In this document: piece by piece, positions 8,266-16,385 of the stretch
Layout of the letters: each line of letters opens with the position of its first letter
Numbering within the stretch: position 1 is the first letter of the stretch
Assembly (NCBI GenBank): GCA_900548625.1
Contig: URLO01000012.1
Span: forward strand, 1 to 42,941
Direction of reading: 5' to 3'
DNA: 42,941 nt
From: an uncultured Eubacteriales bacterium
GTDB taxonomy: Bacteria; Bacillota; Clostridia; Oscillospirales; Oscillospiraceae
Made by a program: the position numbers and the translations under genes
The notes under the pieces: generated by a model
Database searches by the model: none
Seen by the model: only the letters and a program-made list of their open reading frames with translations
What the model was told of the DNA's origin: nothing

Positions 8266-9345
8266 ATGGAACTGACAGACCGCAGGAAAAAGATCCTGCG
8301 TGCCATTGTGGACAATTACGTCCGGACGGCCGAACCGGTTGGCTCCAAGACCATCGCCGCCATGCCGGGCATGGATTTTTCACCGGCCACCATCCGAAAC
8401 GAGATGGCGGAGCTGACCACGATGGGGCTGCTCGAGCAGCCGCACACGTCGGCGGGCCGTGTGCCAAGCCCCGCGGGCTACCGGCTGTATGTGGACGAGC
8501 TGATGCAGGATTACCGCCTGACAACGGACGAGACAAGGTCCATCAATCAGGCAATGGAGCTCAAGCTCCGGGAATTCGACAAGGCGATCTCACAGGTCGG
8601 CAAGCTCGTTTCCAAGATGACCAACCTCCCGGCCTACGCCGTGGCTGCGGCGCAGGGCGCGGTGAGCGTCAAACGCTTTGACCTGATCCTTGCAGAGGCA
8701 AACAGCTTCATTCTGGTCGTGATGACCAGCAGCAATCAGGTCAAAAACAAGCTGATCCAGCTTCCGGTCAATGTGACCGAGCAGGATCTGCGGCTTCTGT
8801 CGGCGGTGCTCAACGCGAGCCTTACCGAGCTGACGGCAGAGCAGATCACGCCGGATGTTCTGGCGCGCGTCACGCGCTCGGCGGGCAGCGCCGCGAGCCT
8901 TGTGCCGGTGGTGCTGGACTTCACGATGCAGCTTTTGCATGAGCAGCACAGCGAGGTCTATATGACCGGACAGGCAAAGCTCCTCGGACAGCCGGAATAC
9001 CGCGACCCCGAGAAAGCGCAGGAGGTTTTGTCCACACTGGACGAGGAGATCATCTCCAATCTTCCCGCGACGCTCGGCTCCGGCAGCAAGACACAGATCC
9101 TTGTCGGGCCGGAAAACGTCGCCAAGGAGCTCAAGGACACCAGCGTGGTCGTTACGAAGTTTGACATCGGCGACGGCATGCAGGGCATGATCGGCGTCGT
9201 CGGGCCGACGCGCATGGATTATGCGCAGATCACCGCGCGGCTGAGCTACTTTGCAGAAAATCTCAGCCGGATGTTCGGCAAGCCCCAGACCCCGGCGATC
9301 GACGGGCCGGATCCCCAAAAAGAAATCACCCCGGAGGCAGAATAA
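8266..9345 (+). CDS. hrcA: Heat-inducible transcription repressor HrcA
   Basis: A 359-residue repressor that binds CIRCE and is kept active by GroEL in the known model. The N-terminal winged helix (residues 1-100) starts MELTDRRKKILRAIV and includes AEPVGSKTI, SPATIRNEMAELT and PHTSAGRVPS, all diagnostic. A GAF-like middle domain and a dimerisation C-terminus follow. GGAGG precedes the ATG with good spacing. It is the first gene of the class I heat-shock operon; the grpE start lies 3 bp after its stop. Confidence 0.98.
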   Translation: MELTDRRKKILRAIVDNYVRTAEPVGSKTIAAMPGMDFSPATIRNEMAELTTMGLLEQPHTSAGRVPSPAGYRLYVDELMQDYRLTTDETRSINQAMELKLREFDKAISQVGKLVSKMTNLPAYAVAAAQGAVSVKRFDLILAEANSFILVVMTSSNQVKNKLIQLPVNVTEQDLRLLSAVLNASLTELTAEQITPDVLARVTRSAGSAASLVPVVLDFTMQLLHEQHSEVYMTGQAKLLGQPEYRDPEKAQEVLSTLDEEIISNLPATLGSGSKTQILVGPENVAKELKDTSVVVTKFDIGDGMQGMIGVVGPTRMDYAQITARLSYFAENLSRMFGKPQTPAIDGPDPQKEITPEAE

Positions 9346-9348
9346 GAT

Positions 9349-9930
9349 ATGAGCGAAGAAAAGAAGGCGGCGCAGGCCGCCGAAGAAAAGCAAACCGTTC
9401 AGGCGGAAGAAACGGCAAACGTCCCCGAGACCGAAGCGGCCGAGGACAAGGCGCCGGAGGTCAAGAGCGAGGACGCGCAGAAGCAGGAGCTTTCCGAGTT
9501 TGAAAAAGCCCAGCAGGCACTTGCCAAGGAGCACGACAGCTACCTGAGACTCGCGGCGGAGTACGACAACTTCCGCAAGCGCAGCCAGCGTGAAAAGGAC
9601 AGCCTTTACACCGATGCCCGCGCGGAGACCGTTGAAAAGTTCCTGCCGGTGTATGACAATCTCGAGCGTGCGCTGAAGCAGGAGACTGTGGACGAGGCGT
9701 TCAAAAAAGGCGTGGAAATGACCATGACCCAGTTGACAGGCGTTTTTGAAAAGCTGGGCGTCACGGTCTACGGCGAAGCGGGCGAGAGCTTCGACCCCGC
9801 CGAGCACAATGCTGTGATGCACTGCGAGGACGAGAGCGCTGGAGAAAACACGATCGTGGAGGTCTTCCAGAAGGGCTTCCGCGTGGGCGACAAGATCATC
9901 CGCTTTGCGATGGTCAAGGTCGCAAATTAA
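9349..9930 (+). CDS. grpE: Nucleotide exchange factor GrpE
   Basis: A 193-residue co-chaperone that releases ADP from DnaK. The first 55 or so residues are a low-complexity Ala/Glu/Lys tail. A long coiled-coil follows (LRLAAEYDNFRKRSQREK), then the beta domain ending HCEDESAGENTIVEVFQKGF and FRVGDKIIRFAMVKVAN, the family C-terminal signature. It is translated from a start 3 bp behind hrcA and uses a ribosome site inside the end of hrcA. Confidence 0.97.
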   Translation: MSEEKKAAQAAEEKQTVQAEETANVPETEAAEDKAPEVKSEDAQKQELSEFEKAQQALAKEHDSYLRLAAEYDNFRKRSQREKDSLYTDARAETVEKFLPVYDNLERALKQETVDEAFKKGVEMTMTQLTGVFEKLGVTVYGEAGESFDPAEHNAVMHCEDESAGENTIVEVFQKGFRVGDKIIRFAMVKVAN

Positions 9931-9940
9931 AAGAAAGCTC

Positions 9941-9954
9941 CCCGCAAATGCGGG
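9941..9954 (+). other. Short hairpin between grpE and dnaK
   Basis: CCCGC-AAAT-GCGGG forms a 5-bp GC stem 11 bp after grpE without a T tract. It could be an RNA-processing or stability element that adjusts the dnaK portion of the transcript rather than a terminator. Confidence 0.4.
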
Positions 9955-10008
9955 AAGAACATAAATTTGTAAAAACACTGCTTGATATATAAATTGGAGG
10001 AATTGATC

Positions 10009-11844
10009 ATGAGTAAAATTATTGGTATTGACCTTGGTACTACGAATAGCTGCGTTGCCGTCATGGAAGGCGGCGAGCCCGTTGTCATTGCGAATGCCGA
10101 AGGCAATCGCACCACCCCGTCCGTTGTAGCGTTCTCGAAGACCGGCGAGCGTATGGTCGGCCAGGTCGCAAAGCGTCAGGCTGTCACCAACCATGACCGC
10201 ACGATCTCTTCGATCAAGCGCCACATGGGCACCGATTACAGAGTCGATATCGACGGCAAGAAGTACACCCCGCAGGAGATCTCGGCCATGATCCTTCAGA
10301 AGCTGAAGGCGGACGCTGAGGCATATCTGGGCGGCACCGTCTCCGAGGCCGTCATCACCGTCCCCGCATACTTCAATGACGCCCAGCGTCAGGCCACCAA
10401 GGACGCCGGCAAGATCGCGGGCCTTGAGGTCAAGCGTATCATCAACGAGCCGACGGCGGCGGCGCTCGCCTACGGCGTTGACAAGGAAGCCGAGCAGAAG
10501 ATCATGGTGTATGACCTTGGCGGCGGCACGTTCGACGTCTCCATTCTCGACATCGGCGACGGCGTCATCGAGGTTCTTGCCACCAACGGCAACACCCACC
10601 TCGGCGGCGACGACTTTGACGAGTGCGTCATGAATTACCTTGTTTCCGAGTTCAAGAAGACCGAAGGCATCGACCTGTCAAACGACAAGGTCGCCATGCA
10701 GAGACTGAAGGAAGCCGCCGAAAAGGCCAAGATCGAGCTGTCCGGCGTCACCTCCACGAACATCAACCTTCCGTATATCACCGCTGACGCGACCGGCCCG
10801 AAGCATCTGGACGTGACGCTGACGCGCGCGAAGTTCAATGAACTGACTGCCCATCTGGTCGAGGCCACCGCAGGCCCCGTCAAGCAGGCTATGGCAGACG
10901 CCGGCCTGTCCGCGGGCGACATCTCCAAGGTTCTGCTGGTCGGCGGCTCGACCCGTATCCCGGCAGTTCAGGACGAGGTCAAGAAGCTGACCGGCAAGGA
11001 AGGCTTCAAGGGCATCAACCCCGACGAGTGCGTGGCTGTCGGCGCAGCCATTCAGGGCGGCGTGCTTGGCGGCGACGTCAAGGGCCTGCTGCTGCTGGAC
11101 GTCACTCCGCTGTCGCTCGGCATTGAGACGATGGGCGGCGTGTTCACCAAGCTCATCGACCGCAACACCACCATCCCGACCAAGAAGAGCCAGGTCTTCT
11201 CCACCGCGGCGGACAACCAGACCTCTGTTGAGGTCCACGTCCTGCAGGGCGAGCGCGAGATGGCGGCTTACAACAAGACCCTCGGCAAGTTCCAGCTCAC
11301 CGGCATTGCACCCGCGCCCCGCGGCGTACCGCAGATCGAGGTCACGTTCGACATCGACGCCAATGGCATCGTGAATGTCTCGGCAAAGGATCTCGGCACC
11401 GGTGCAGAGCAGAAGATCACCATCACCGCTTCTTCGAACCTGTCGAAGGAGGACATCGACAAGGCTGTCAGAGAGGCCGAGCAGTATGCGGCTGAGGACA
11501 AGGCCCGCAAGGACGAGGTCGATGCACGCAACACCGCCGATCAGGTCGTTTATCAGTCTGAAAAGACGCTGAACGAAATGGGCGACAAGGTTTCCGAGAG
11601 CGACAAGGCACCTGTGCTGGCCGCGATCGAGAAGCTGAAGGAAGCACAGAAGGGCACCGACGTGGAGGCCATCAAGGCTGCCACCGACGAGGTCCAGAAG
11701 GCGTTCTATGCCGTGTCCGAGAAGCTGTATCAGAATGCGGCTCCGCAGGGCGATCCGAATGCAGCCGGTGCTGCCGGCGGTGCGCAGAACAACGGTGCCG
11801 GTGACGACGGCGTTGTGGACGCGGACTACGAGGAAGTCAAGTAA
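10009..11844 (+). CDS. dnaK: Chaperone DnaK (Hsp70)
   Basis: A 611-residue Hsp70. The nucleotide-binding domain has IGIDLGTTNSCVAVMEGG, YFNDAQRQATKDAG, VYDLGGGTFDVSILD and LLVGGSTRIPAVQ. The substrate-binding domain begins around DVTPLSLGIETMGG, and the lid ends in a Gly/Ala-rich tail with DADYEEVK. It is shorter than the proteobacterial type, as is usual in Firmicutes. The start at 10009 (MSKIIGIDLG) follows GGAGG by eight bases; an in-frame ATG nine codons upstream is not preceded by a ribosome site. It works with the adjacent GrpE and DnaJ. Confidence 0.99.
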   Translation: MSKIIGIDLGTTNSCVAVMEGGEPVVIANAEGNRTTPSVVAFSKTGERMVGQVAKRQAVTNHDRTISSIKRHMGTDYRVDIDGKKYTPQEISAMILQKLKADAEAYLGGTVSEAVITVPAYFNDAQRQATKDAGKIAGLEVKRIINEPTAAALAYGVDKEAEQKIMVYDLGGGTFDVSILDIGDGVIEVLATNGNTHLGGDDFDECVMNYLVSEFKKTEGIDLSNDKVAMQRLKEAAEKAKIELSGVTSTNINLPYITADATGPKHLDVTLTRAKFNELTAHLVEATAGPVKQAMADAGLSAGDISKVLLVGGSTRIPAVQDEVKKLTGKEGFKGINPDECVAVGAAIQGGVLGGDVKGLLLLDVTPLSLGIETMGGVFTKLIDRNTTIPTKKSQVFSTAADNQTSVEVHVLQGEREMAAYNKTLGKFQLTGIAPAPRGVPQIEVTFDIDANGIVNVSAKDLGTGAEQKITITASSNLSKEDIDKAVREAEQYAAEDKARKDEVDARNTADQVVYQSEKTLNEMGDKVSESDKAPVLAAIEKLKEAQKGTDVEAIKAATDEVQKAFYAVSEKLYQNAAPQGDPNAAGAAGGAQNNGAGDDGVVDADYEEVK

Positions 11845-11864
11845 CAGGGCACATGCAGCAGATC

Positions 11865-11885
11865 AGGGGCGGCTCTACCGCCCCT
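11865..11885 (+). other. GC-rich hairpin between dnaK and dnaJ
   Basis: AGGGGCGG (11865-11872) pairs perfectly with CCGCCCCT (11878-11885) around CTCTA. It lacks a T run, so it is more likely a partial attenuator or an mRNA 3'-end stabiliser for dnaK than a terminator. Confidence 0.5.
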
Positions 11886-11921
11886 CTCGGCTGTTTCCAC
11901 CGAAATTGAGGTGAGAGATAG

Positions 11922-13073
11922 ATGGCAGATCAAAACAAGAGAGATTATTATGAGGTGCTCGGCGTAGAGAAAAATGCGTCCGAGGCGGAGATCAAGAAGG
12001 CGTACCGCAAGCTCGCCATGAAGTACCACCCCGACCAGAACCCCGGCGACAAGACCGCTGAGGAGAAGTTCAAGGAGGTCAACGAGGCATATGAGGTCCT
12101 GTCGGACGCCGACAAGAAGGCGCGCTATGACCAGTACGGCTTCGCAGGCGTTGACCCGAACTTCAATCCGGCTGCGGGCGCAGGCTTCGGCGGCTTTGGC
12201 GGAGGCGGCTTCGGATTCGGCGATCTTAGCGACATTTTCGGCGACTTCTTCGGGGGCGGAGGCGGCGGCGCATCCGCGCGCCGGAATGCCCCGTCCAAGG
12301 GTCAGAACGTCGTGGTCGAGATCGACCTGAGCTTTGAAGAAGCGGCGTTCGGCTGTGAGAGGGAGATCACCTATTCCCGCATCGAGGGATGCCCGAGCTG
12401 TCACGGCAGCGGCTGCCGCGACGGCGCCCAGCCGGAGACCTGCTCGTACTGCGGCGGCTCCGGCACGGTGCGCACGCAGCAGAATTTCATGGGCATGACG
12501 ATGCAGTCGAACCAGCAGTGCCCGAAGTGCGGCGGCACCGGCAAGATCATCAAGGAGCCATGCACCACCTGCAAGGGCAAGGGCAAGGTGCGCCGCAGTA
12601 AGACGCTCCGCGTCAAGGTCCCGGCGGGCATCGACAACGGACAGTCCTTCCGTGTCCGTGACGAGGGCAACGCCGGCTCCAACGGCGGCCCGAACGGCGA
12701 TGTGCTGGTGACGGTCGCGGTGCGCAAGCACCCGATCTTCACGCGCGACGGCGCAAACGTGCTGTGCGAGATGCCGATCACGTTTACACAGGCCGCGCTC
12801 GGCGCAACGATCGAGGTGCCGACCCTTGACGGCAAGGTGCGCTACGGCATCCCCGAGGGCACGCAGACCGGCACGACCTTCCGCCTGCGCGGCAAGGGCA
12901 TCCCGTATGTCGGCTACAAGACGCGCGGCGACCAGTATGTCACCGTGGTCGTGGAGACGCCCACACATCTGAGCCGTGAGCAGAAGGAGCTTCTCAAGAA
13001 GCTGGAGGATTGCAGCGGTGAGGAGAGCCAGCCGAAGAAAAAGAGCTTCTTTGAGAAGCTCAGAGACGTATAA
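11922..13073 (+). CDS. dnaJ: Chaperone DnaJ (Hsp40)
   Basis: A 383-residue type I J-protein. The J domain (1-75) has RDYYEVLGV and the HPD catalytic triad (36-38, in MKYHPDQNP). A Gly/Phe-rich linker follows (GFGGFGGGGFGFGD). Four CxxCxGxG zinc motifs come next (CPSCHGSG, CSYCGGSG, CPKCGGTG, CTTCKGKG), then the two substrate-binding beta domains. It delivers unfolded clients to DnaK and stimulates its ATPase. It is the last gene of the heat-shock operon, followed by a strong terminator. Confidence 0.99.
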   Translation: MADQNKRDYYEVLGVEKNASEAEIKKAYRKLAMKYHPDQNPGDKTAEEKFKEVNEAYEVLSDADKKARYDQYGFAGVDPNFNPAAGAGFGGFGGGGFGFGDLSDIFGDFFGGGGGGASARRNAPSKGQNVVVEIDLSFEEAAFGCEREITYSRIEGCPSCHGSGCRDGAQPETCSYCGGSGTVRTQQNFMGMTMQSNQQCPKCGGTGKIIKEPCTTCKGKGKVRRSKTLRVKVPAGIDNGQSFRVRDEGNAGSNGGPNGDVLVTVAVRKHPIFTRDGANVLCEMPITFTQAALGATIEVPTLDGKVRYGIPEGTQTGTTFRLRGKGIPYVGYKTRGDQYVTVVVETPTHLSREQKELLKKLEDCSGEESQPKKKSFFEKLRDV

Positions 13074-13095
13074 ACCCATTCCAAACGGAATAAGA

Positions 13096-13123
13096 AAAGG
13101 CCCCTGCGGATGCAGGGGCCTTT
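13096..13123 (+). terminator. Intrinsic terminator of the heat-shock operon
   Basis: A 12-bp stem AAAGGCCCCTGC / GCAGGGGCCTTT with a GGAT loop lies 22 bp after the dnaJ stop. Confidence 0.85.
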
Positions 13124-13126
13124 GCA

Positions 13127-13189
13127 CTTGTCAAAACAGTCTTTTTGACAAGCTCTGCAAAAATGCACGCCGAAAGGCGTGCATTTTGC
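13127..13189. repeat. Double hairpin sharing the TTGTCAAAA module
   Basis: CTTGTCAAAA (13127-13136) pairs with TTTTGACAAG (13143-13152). It has the same arms as the 1827-1856 hairpin. A second stem follows (GCAAAAATGCACGCC with GGCGTGCATTTTGC, 13157-13189, one bulge). The second stem abuts the stop of the leftward permease gene and probably acts as its terminator. Confidence 0.7.
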
Positions 13190-15304
13190 TTATTCGACGA
13201 TTTTGTAATACGCCCGCGCGGTCACGCGATAGACGATCAGATACAAGACGGCAAACACGCCGAGCGTTCCGAGCGTGCACCACATCGTGCGCACGGCGTC
13301 ATATTGCTGGAAAAGCGTCAGCAGCATCCGGATGAGGCGGAAGTCAAACGCCACATGGACAGCCGCCACCAGAAGCGGCGCGAAGAACACGATCAGAAGC
13401 TGGCGGTTCACCGAGCGACGGATCTCCGATTTTTGAAGGCCGACCTGCTGCATGATCTGGAAGCGTGCGCGATCCTCGTAGCCCTCGGAGACCTGCTTAT
13501 AATAGATGATGAGCACGGTCGCCATGATGAACAGCACGCCGAGGAAAATACCGAGGAAGAAGAAGCCGCCGTTCATGGCGAGTGACTCGCCGATCTGCGC
13601 GGCGCGCGGCTCGACCGCATAGACATCCCACGTGCCGCACTCGCTGCCGGAGGCGATACCGACATAATCCGGATCCCAGAGATTTTCCGTCGTCAAGGCT
13701 TTATAGATATTTGTCGAATCGTCCTCCGTGAAGCCGCAAAGACGCAGATTCTCCGCATCGCTTGCGCCGTTGCTGATGTAGGCGCGCCACTCGATGCTGC
13801 TGTTCCTTCTTCCGTAGGCGGCTTCCTGGAGGCTCCACAGCTTGTCGAGCGCCGCGTTGTCCGCCACGGCAAAGTAGTAGATCGCGGCAAAGTAGCCTTT
13901 GTAGGGCGGAAGACCATCGAAGTCTGCGTCCGTTCCCACGACCTGATAGTACTGCACACCGACCGGCTCCGCCGTCTCGGAGTTGCGGAAATCGAGCATC
14001 AGCGTCTCCGAAAGGCCTTCCGGTGCGGCTCCGAGCACAAAGACCTCGTCCTCCTTCAGCTCAATGTGCGTCCCCGTCAGAGACTCCAGATCCTTTGCCG
14101 GAAGGAAGGCGATCAGCGTTCCTTCGGAAAACGGGTCAATGAAATTACGCTCGATCGTCTGAAAGCAGCTTCCCGTCCACGCTGCATTGAAGCACAGACT
14201 GGAGCCAGCCTTCGCGTCCGTCGCGGGCACGCCGAGACGCTCGCAGGCGTCCAGCAGCTTTTCCAGTGTTTTTTCACCGTCAAAGCGCGTCTGCCCCGGC
14301 GCAAGCTCTGTATCATAGCGTACCCACACGTTGAGGTCTGCCGGATAGCGCAGCCGGATCGAGCTCTCTGTGCCGAGATACAGCGACAGCGTGCCGGATA
14401 CCATGACCAGCACCATCGTGGACAGCACGCAGATGTTTGCAAGCCCCACGGCGTTGCGTTTCATGCGATAGAGCATACCCGAGACGCCGATGAAATGCGC
14501 CGTCTGATAATAGTAGCGCTTGTCGCGGCGCAGGAGCTTCAAAACGGCGATGCTCACCGAGGTAAACAGGCAGTAGGTGCCGAGGATGACCAGAAGGACC
14601 GCCACAAAGTAAAGACTCAGCGCCTGCATCGCGGTTTTTGCGGTCAATGCGATCCAGTAGCCCGCGCCGAGGCAGCCCACGCCGAGCAGCGTCAGCAGCC
14701 AGCGCGTTTTCGGCTCGCGCTCGGCGGCGCTGCCGCTGTGCATCAGCTCGATCGGACGGAGCCTTGCCACGCGGCCGAGGTTAAACAGCAGCGTCAGCAG
14801 CAAAATCGCGCCGAACAGGATCACTGTCAAAACCAGCGCAAGCGGTGAAAACTGGAACGGAAACTGAATGTCCGTGCTGCCCATGAGCCTTGTGACCAGC
14901 ATGGTCATGAGCTTTTGCAGCAGAACGCCGAGGCTGACGCCGCCCGCAAGTCCGATGAGCGCCACATAGAGCGTCTCAAAGCCCAGCATGAGGGCGAGAT
15001 TTCGCTTGTCCATGCCGAGGACGTTGTAAAGGCCGAGCTCCTTTCCGCGCCGCTTCATCAGGAAGCTGTTCGTATAGAACAGGAAAATGACCGAGAACAG
15101 GCCGACCACGACCATGCCGAGCGACATATAGACCGACAGGTAATAATACCGCACCTTCGTGGAGACGGGGCGGGTGTTGGCGAGCGCGGCCAGAATGTAG
15201 AACGCCGCCGCCGAGCCAACGACGGTCAGAATGTACGGAAAATAGAACTGGCGGTTCTTTTTCAGATTCTGCGCGGCGAGCTTTCCGTAAAACAGCTTAT
15301 TCAT
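13190..15304 (-). CDS. BceB-type FtsX-family ABC permease (peptide antibiotic resistance)
   Basis: A 704-residue permease of the BceAB class, which senses and removes cell-wall-active peptides from their lipid II-cycle targets. It begins KLAAQNLKKNRQFYFPYILT, the usual N-terminus, with a first membrane span near residue 25. Three further spans and MKRRGKELGLYNVLGM (FtsX motif) follow. A large extracellular domain of roughly 220 residues lies between the middle and last membrane helices, and the C-terminus ends in a further FtsX repeat. Its start overlaps the end of the ATPase gene by 8 bp. The dedicated two-component system lies just upstream, as expected for Bce modules. The peptide recognised is unknown. 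Confidence 0.88.
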   Translation of the reverse strand: MNKLFYGKLAAQNLKKNRQFYFPYILTVVGSAAAFYILAALANTRPVSTKVRYYYLSVYMSLGMVVVGLFSVIFLFYTNSFLMKRRGKELGLYNVLGMDKRNLALMLGFETLYVALIGLAGGVSLGVLLQKLMTMLVTRLMGSTDIQFPFQFSPLALVLTVILFGAILLLTLLFNLGRVARLRPIELMHSGSAAEREPKTRWLLTLLGVGCLGAGYWIALTAKTAMQALSLYFVAVLLVILGTYCLFTSVSIAVLKLLRRDKRYYYQTAHFIGVSGMLYRMKRNAVGLANICVLSTMVLVMVSGTLSLYLGTESSIRLRYPADLNVWVRYDTELAPGQTRFDGEKTLEKLLDACERLGVPATDAKAGSSLCFNAAWTGSCFQTIERNFIDPFSEGTLIAFLPAKDLESLTGTHIELKEDEVFVLGAAPEGLSETLMLDFRNSETAEPVGVQYYQVVGTDADFDGLPPYKGYFAAIYYFAVADNAALDKLWSLQEAAYGRRNSSIEWRAYISNGASDAENLRLCGFTEDDSTNIYKALTTENLWDPDYVGIASGSECGTWDVYAVEPRAAQIGESLAMNGGFFFLGIFLGVLFIMATVLIIYYKQVSEGYEDRARFQIMQQVGLQKSEIRRSVNRQLLIVFFAPLLVAAVHVAFDFRLIRMLLTLFQQYDAVRTMWCTLGTLGVFAVLYLIVYRVTARAYYKIVE

Positions 15305-16064
15305 GCGCCTCGCCTCCGCTTTGCAGTACGGTCAGCGTGTCGGAAATTTTGCCGTACATCGCCTCGCAGTTCATTTCACCGCGGTAGAGCTGATGGAACA
15401 CCTCGCCGTCCTTGATGAACAGGACGCGCTTTGCGTGGCTTGCCGCCTTGACCGAGTGCGTGACCATCAGGATGGTCTGACCGTCGCGGTTGATGCGCTC
15501 AAACAGCTCGAGCAGCTCGTCGGTCGCGCGCGAGTCGAGCGCGCCGGTCGGCTCGTCGGCGAGGATCAGCTTCGGATGCGTGATGAGCGCCCGCGCCACG
15601 GCGGCGCGCTGCTTCTGACCGCCCGAGACCTCATACGGGAACTTGTCCAGAACGTCCTCGATGCGCAGCTTTTCCGCGATGGGCTGAAGCTCGCCGCGCA
15701 TAAAGGAATACGGCTTTCTGGCCAGCACCAACGGCAGGAAGATGTTGTCGCGCAGCGTAAATGTGTCGAGCAGGTTGAAATCCTGAAACACAAAGCCGAG
15801 ATTGTCGCGGCGGAAGGCGCTGATGTCGCGCTCCTTGATGGCGCTCAGCAGCTTCCCATCCAGCAGCACCTCGCCGGAGGTCGGCTTGTCGAGCGCCGCC
15901 AGAATGTTCAGAAGCGTCGTCTTGCCGGAGCCGGATTCGCCCATGATGGCCAGATACTCGCCCTCCTCGACCGAGAAGCTCACGTTTGACAGCGCCTGGA
16001 CCGGCGCGCCGCCGAAGCGCGAGGTGTAGACCTTTTTCAGATTATTGACTTCCAGAAGTGTCAT
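15297..16064 (-). CDS. BceA-type ABC transporter ATP-binding protein
   Basis: A 255-residue ATPase of the MacB/BceA family. It has Walker A GESGSGKTT, Q-loop FVFQDFNLLDTFT, signature SGGQKQRAAVARAL, Walker B LILADEPTGALDS and the switch VTHS. It energises the BceB-like permease encoded directly downstream with an 8-bp overlap. An ATG at 16070 is possible, but AGGAG (16072-16076) is only one base from it and has ideal 7-nt spacing to the ATG at 16064, so the latter was chosen. The ribosome site overlaps the stop of the small upstream protein, suggesting coupling. Confidence 0.9.
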   Translation of the reverse strand: MTLLEVNNLKKVYTSRFGGAPVQALSNVSFSVEEGEYLAIMGESGSGKTTLLNILAALDKPTSGEVLLDGKLLSAIKERDISAFRRDNLGFVFQDFNLLDTFTLRDNIFLPLVLARKPYSFMRGELQPIAEKLRIEDVLDKFPYEVSGGQKQRAAVARALITHPKLILADEPTGALDSRATDELLELFERINRDGQTILMVTHSVKAASHAKRVLFIKDGEVFHQLYRGEMNCEAMYGKISDTLTVLQSGGEAHE

Positions 16065-16076
16065 GTTCATTCTCCT

Positions 16077-16247
16077 TTACATCGTGCAAAAAGGGACGTC
16101 GCTGTTCTCGCTTTCCAGAAATGCACTCATCGAGCACGCCATCCGGTCAAGCTCCCGCTCGTCGGTCAGCAGCTGCGCCAGCCAGTCGGAAAACGTCTCG
16201 TCCGGCTCTTTTTTCTTCTTTTTCAGCAGCTTCCATTTTTTAAACAT
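16077..16247 (-). CDS. Small basic protein (56 aa) leading the Bce transporter operon
   Basis: A 56-residue frame starting MFKKWKLLKKKKKEPDETF, preceded by AAAGGAG nine bases before the ATG. The N-terminal third is extremely lysine-rich, the rest acidic and probably helical (DWLAQLLTDERELDRM), with a Cys near the end. Its stop lies 12 bp before the BceA start, and the BceA ribosome site begins there, so it is almost certainly the first gene of that operon. No signal peptide or membrane span is seen. I do not recognise the family. A membrane- or nucleic-acid-contacting accessory peptide of the Bce system is a guess. Confidence 0.6.
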   Translation of the reverse strand: MFKKWKLLKKKKKEPDETFSDWLAQLLTDERELDRMACSMSAFLESENSDVPFCTM

Positions 16248-16281
16248 GGAACTCAACTCCTTTTTCTCACGTTCTGGAGTC

Positions 16282-16311
16282 ATTATACAAAGGGGCCAAG
16301 CTGCGTGCCAT
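16282..16311 (-). promoter_or_regulatory. Promoter of the small protein-bceAB unit
   Basis: On the minus strand TATAAT (16287-16282) has a weak -35 (ATGGCA, 16311-16306, 18-bp spacer). A poor -35 with an adjacent upstream operator fits an activator-dependent promoter. Confidence 0.55.
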
Positions 16312-16318
16312 CGATTTG

Positions 16319-16355
16319 GCTTACAGTTTGGCCCCATAGCTTACAGTTTCGTAAG
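16319..16355 (-). promoter_or_regulatory. BceR-like response-regulator box, direct repeat with 20-bp period
   Basis: GCTTACAGTTT occurs at 16319-16329 and again at 16339-16349, two helical turns apart. The second copy extends to TTACA-GTTT-CGTAA, one mismatch from the TNACA-N4-TGTAA pattern described for BceR-type regulators. It lies about 8 bp upstream of the -35 of the transporter promoter, the expected place for activation by the neighbouring regulator. Confidence 0.65.
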
Positions 16356-16385
16356 ATTCGGCGCGGGCGCGTCAGACTGCGCCGC

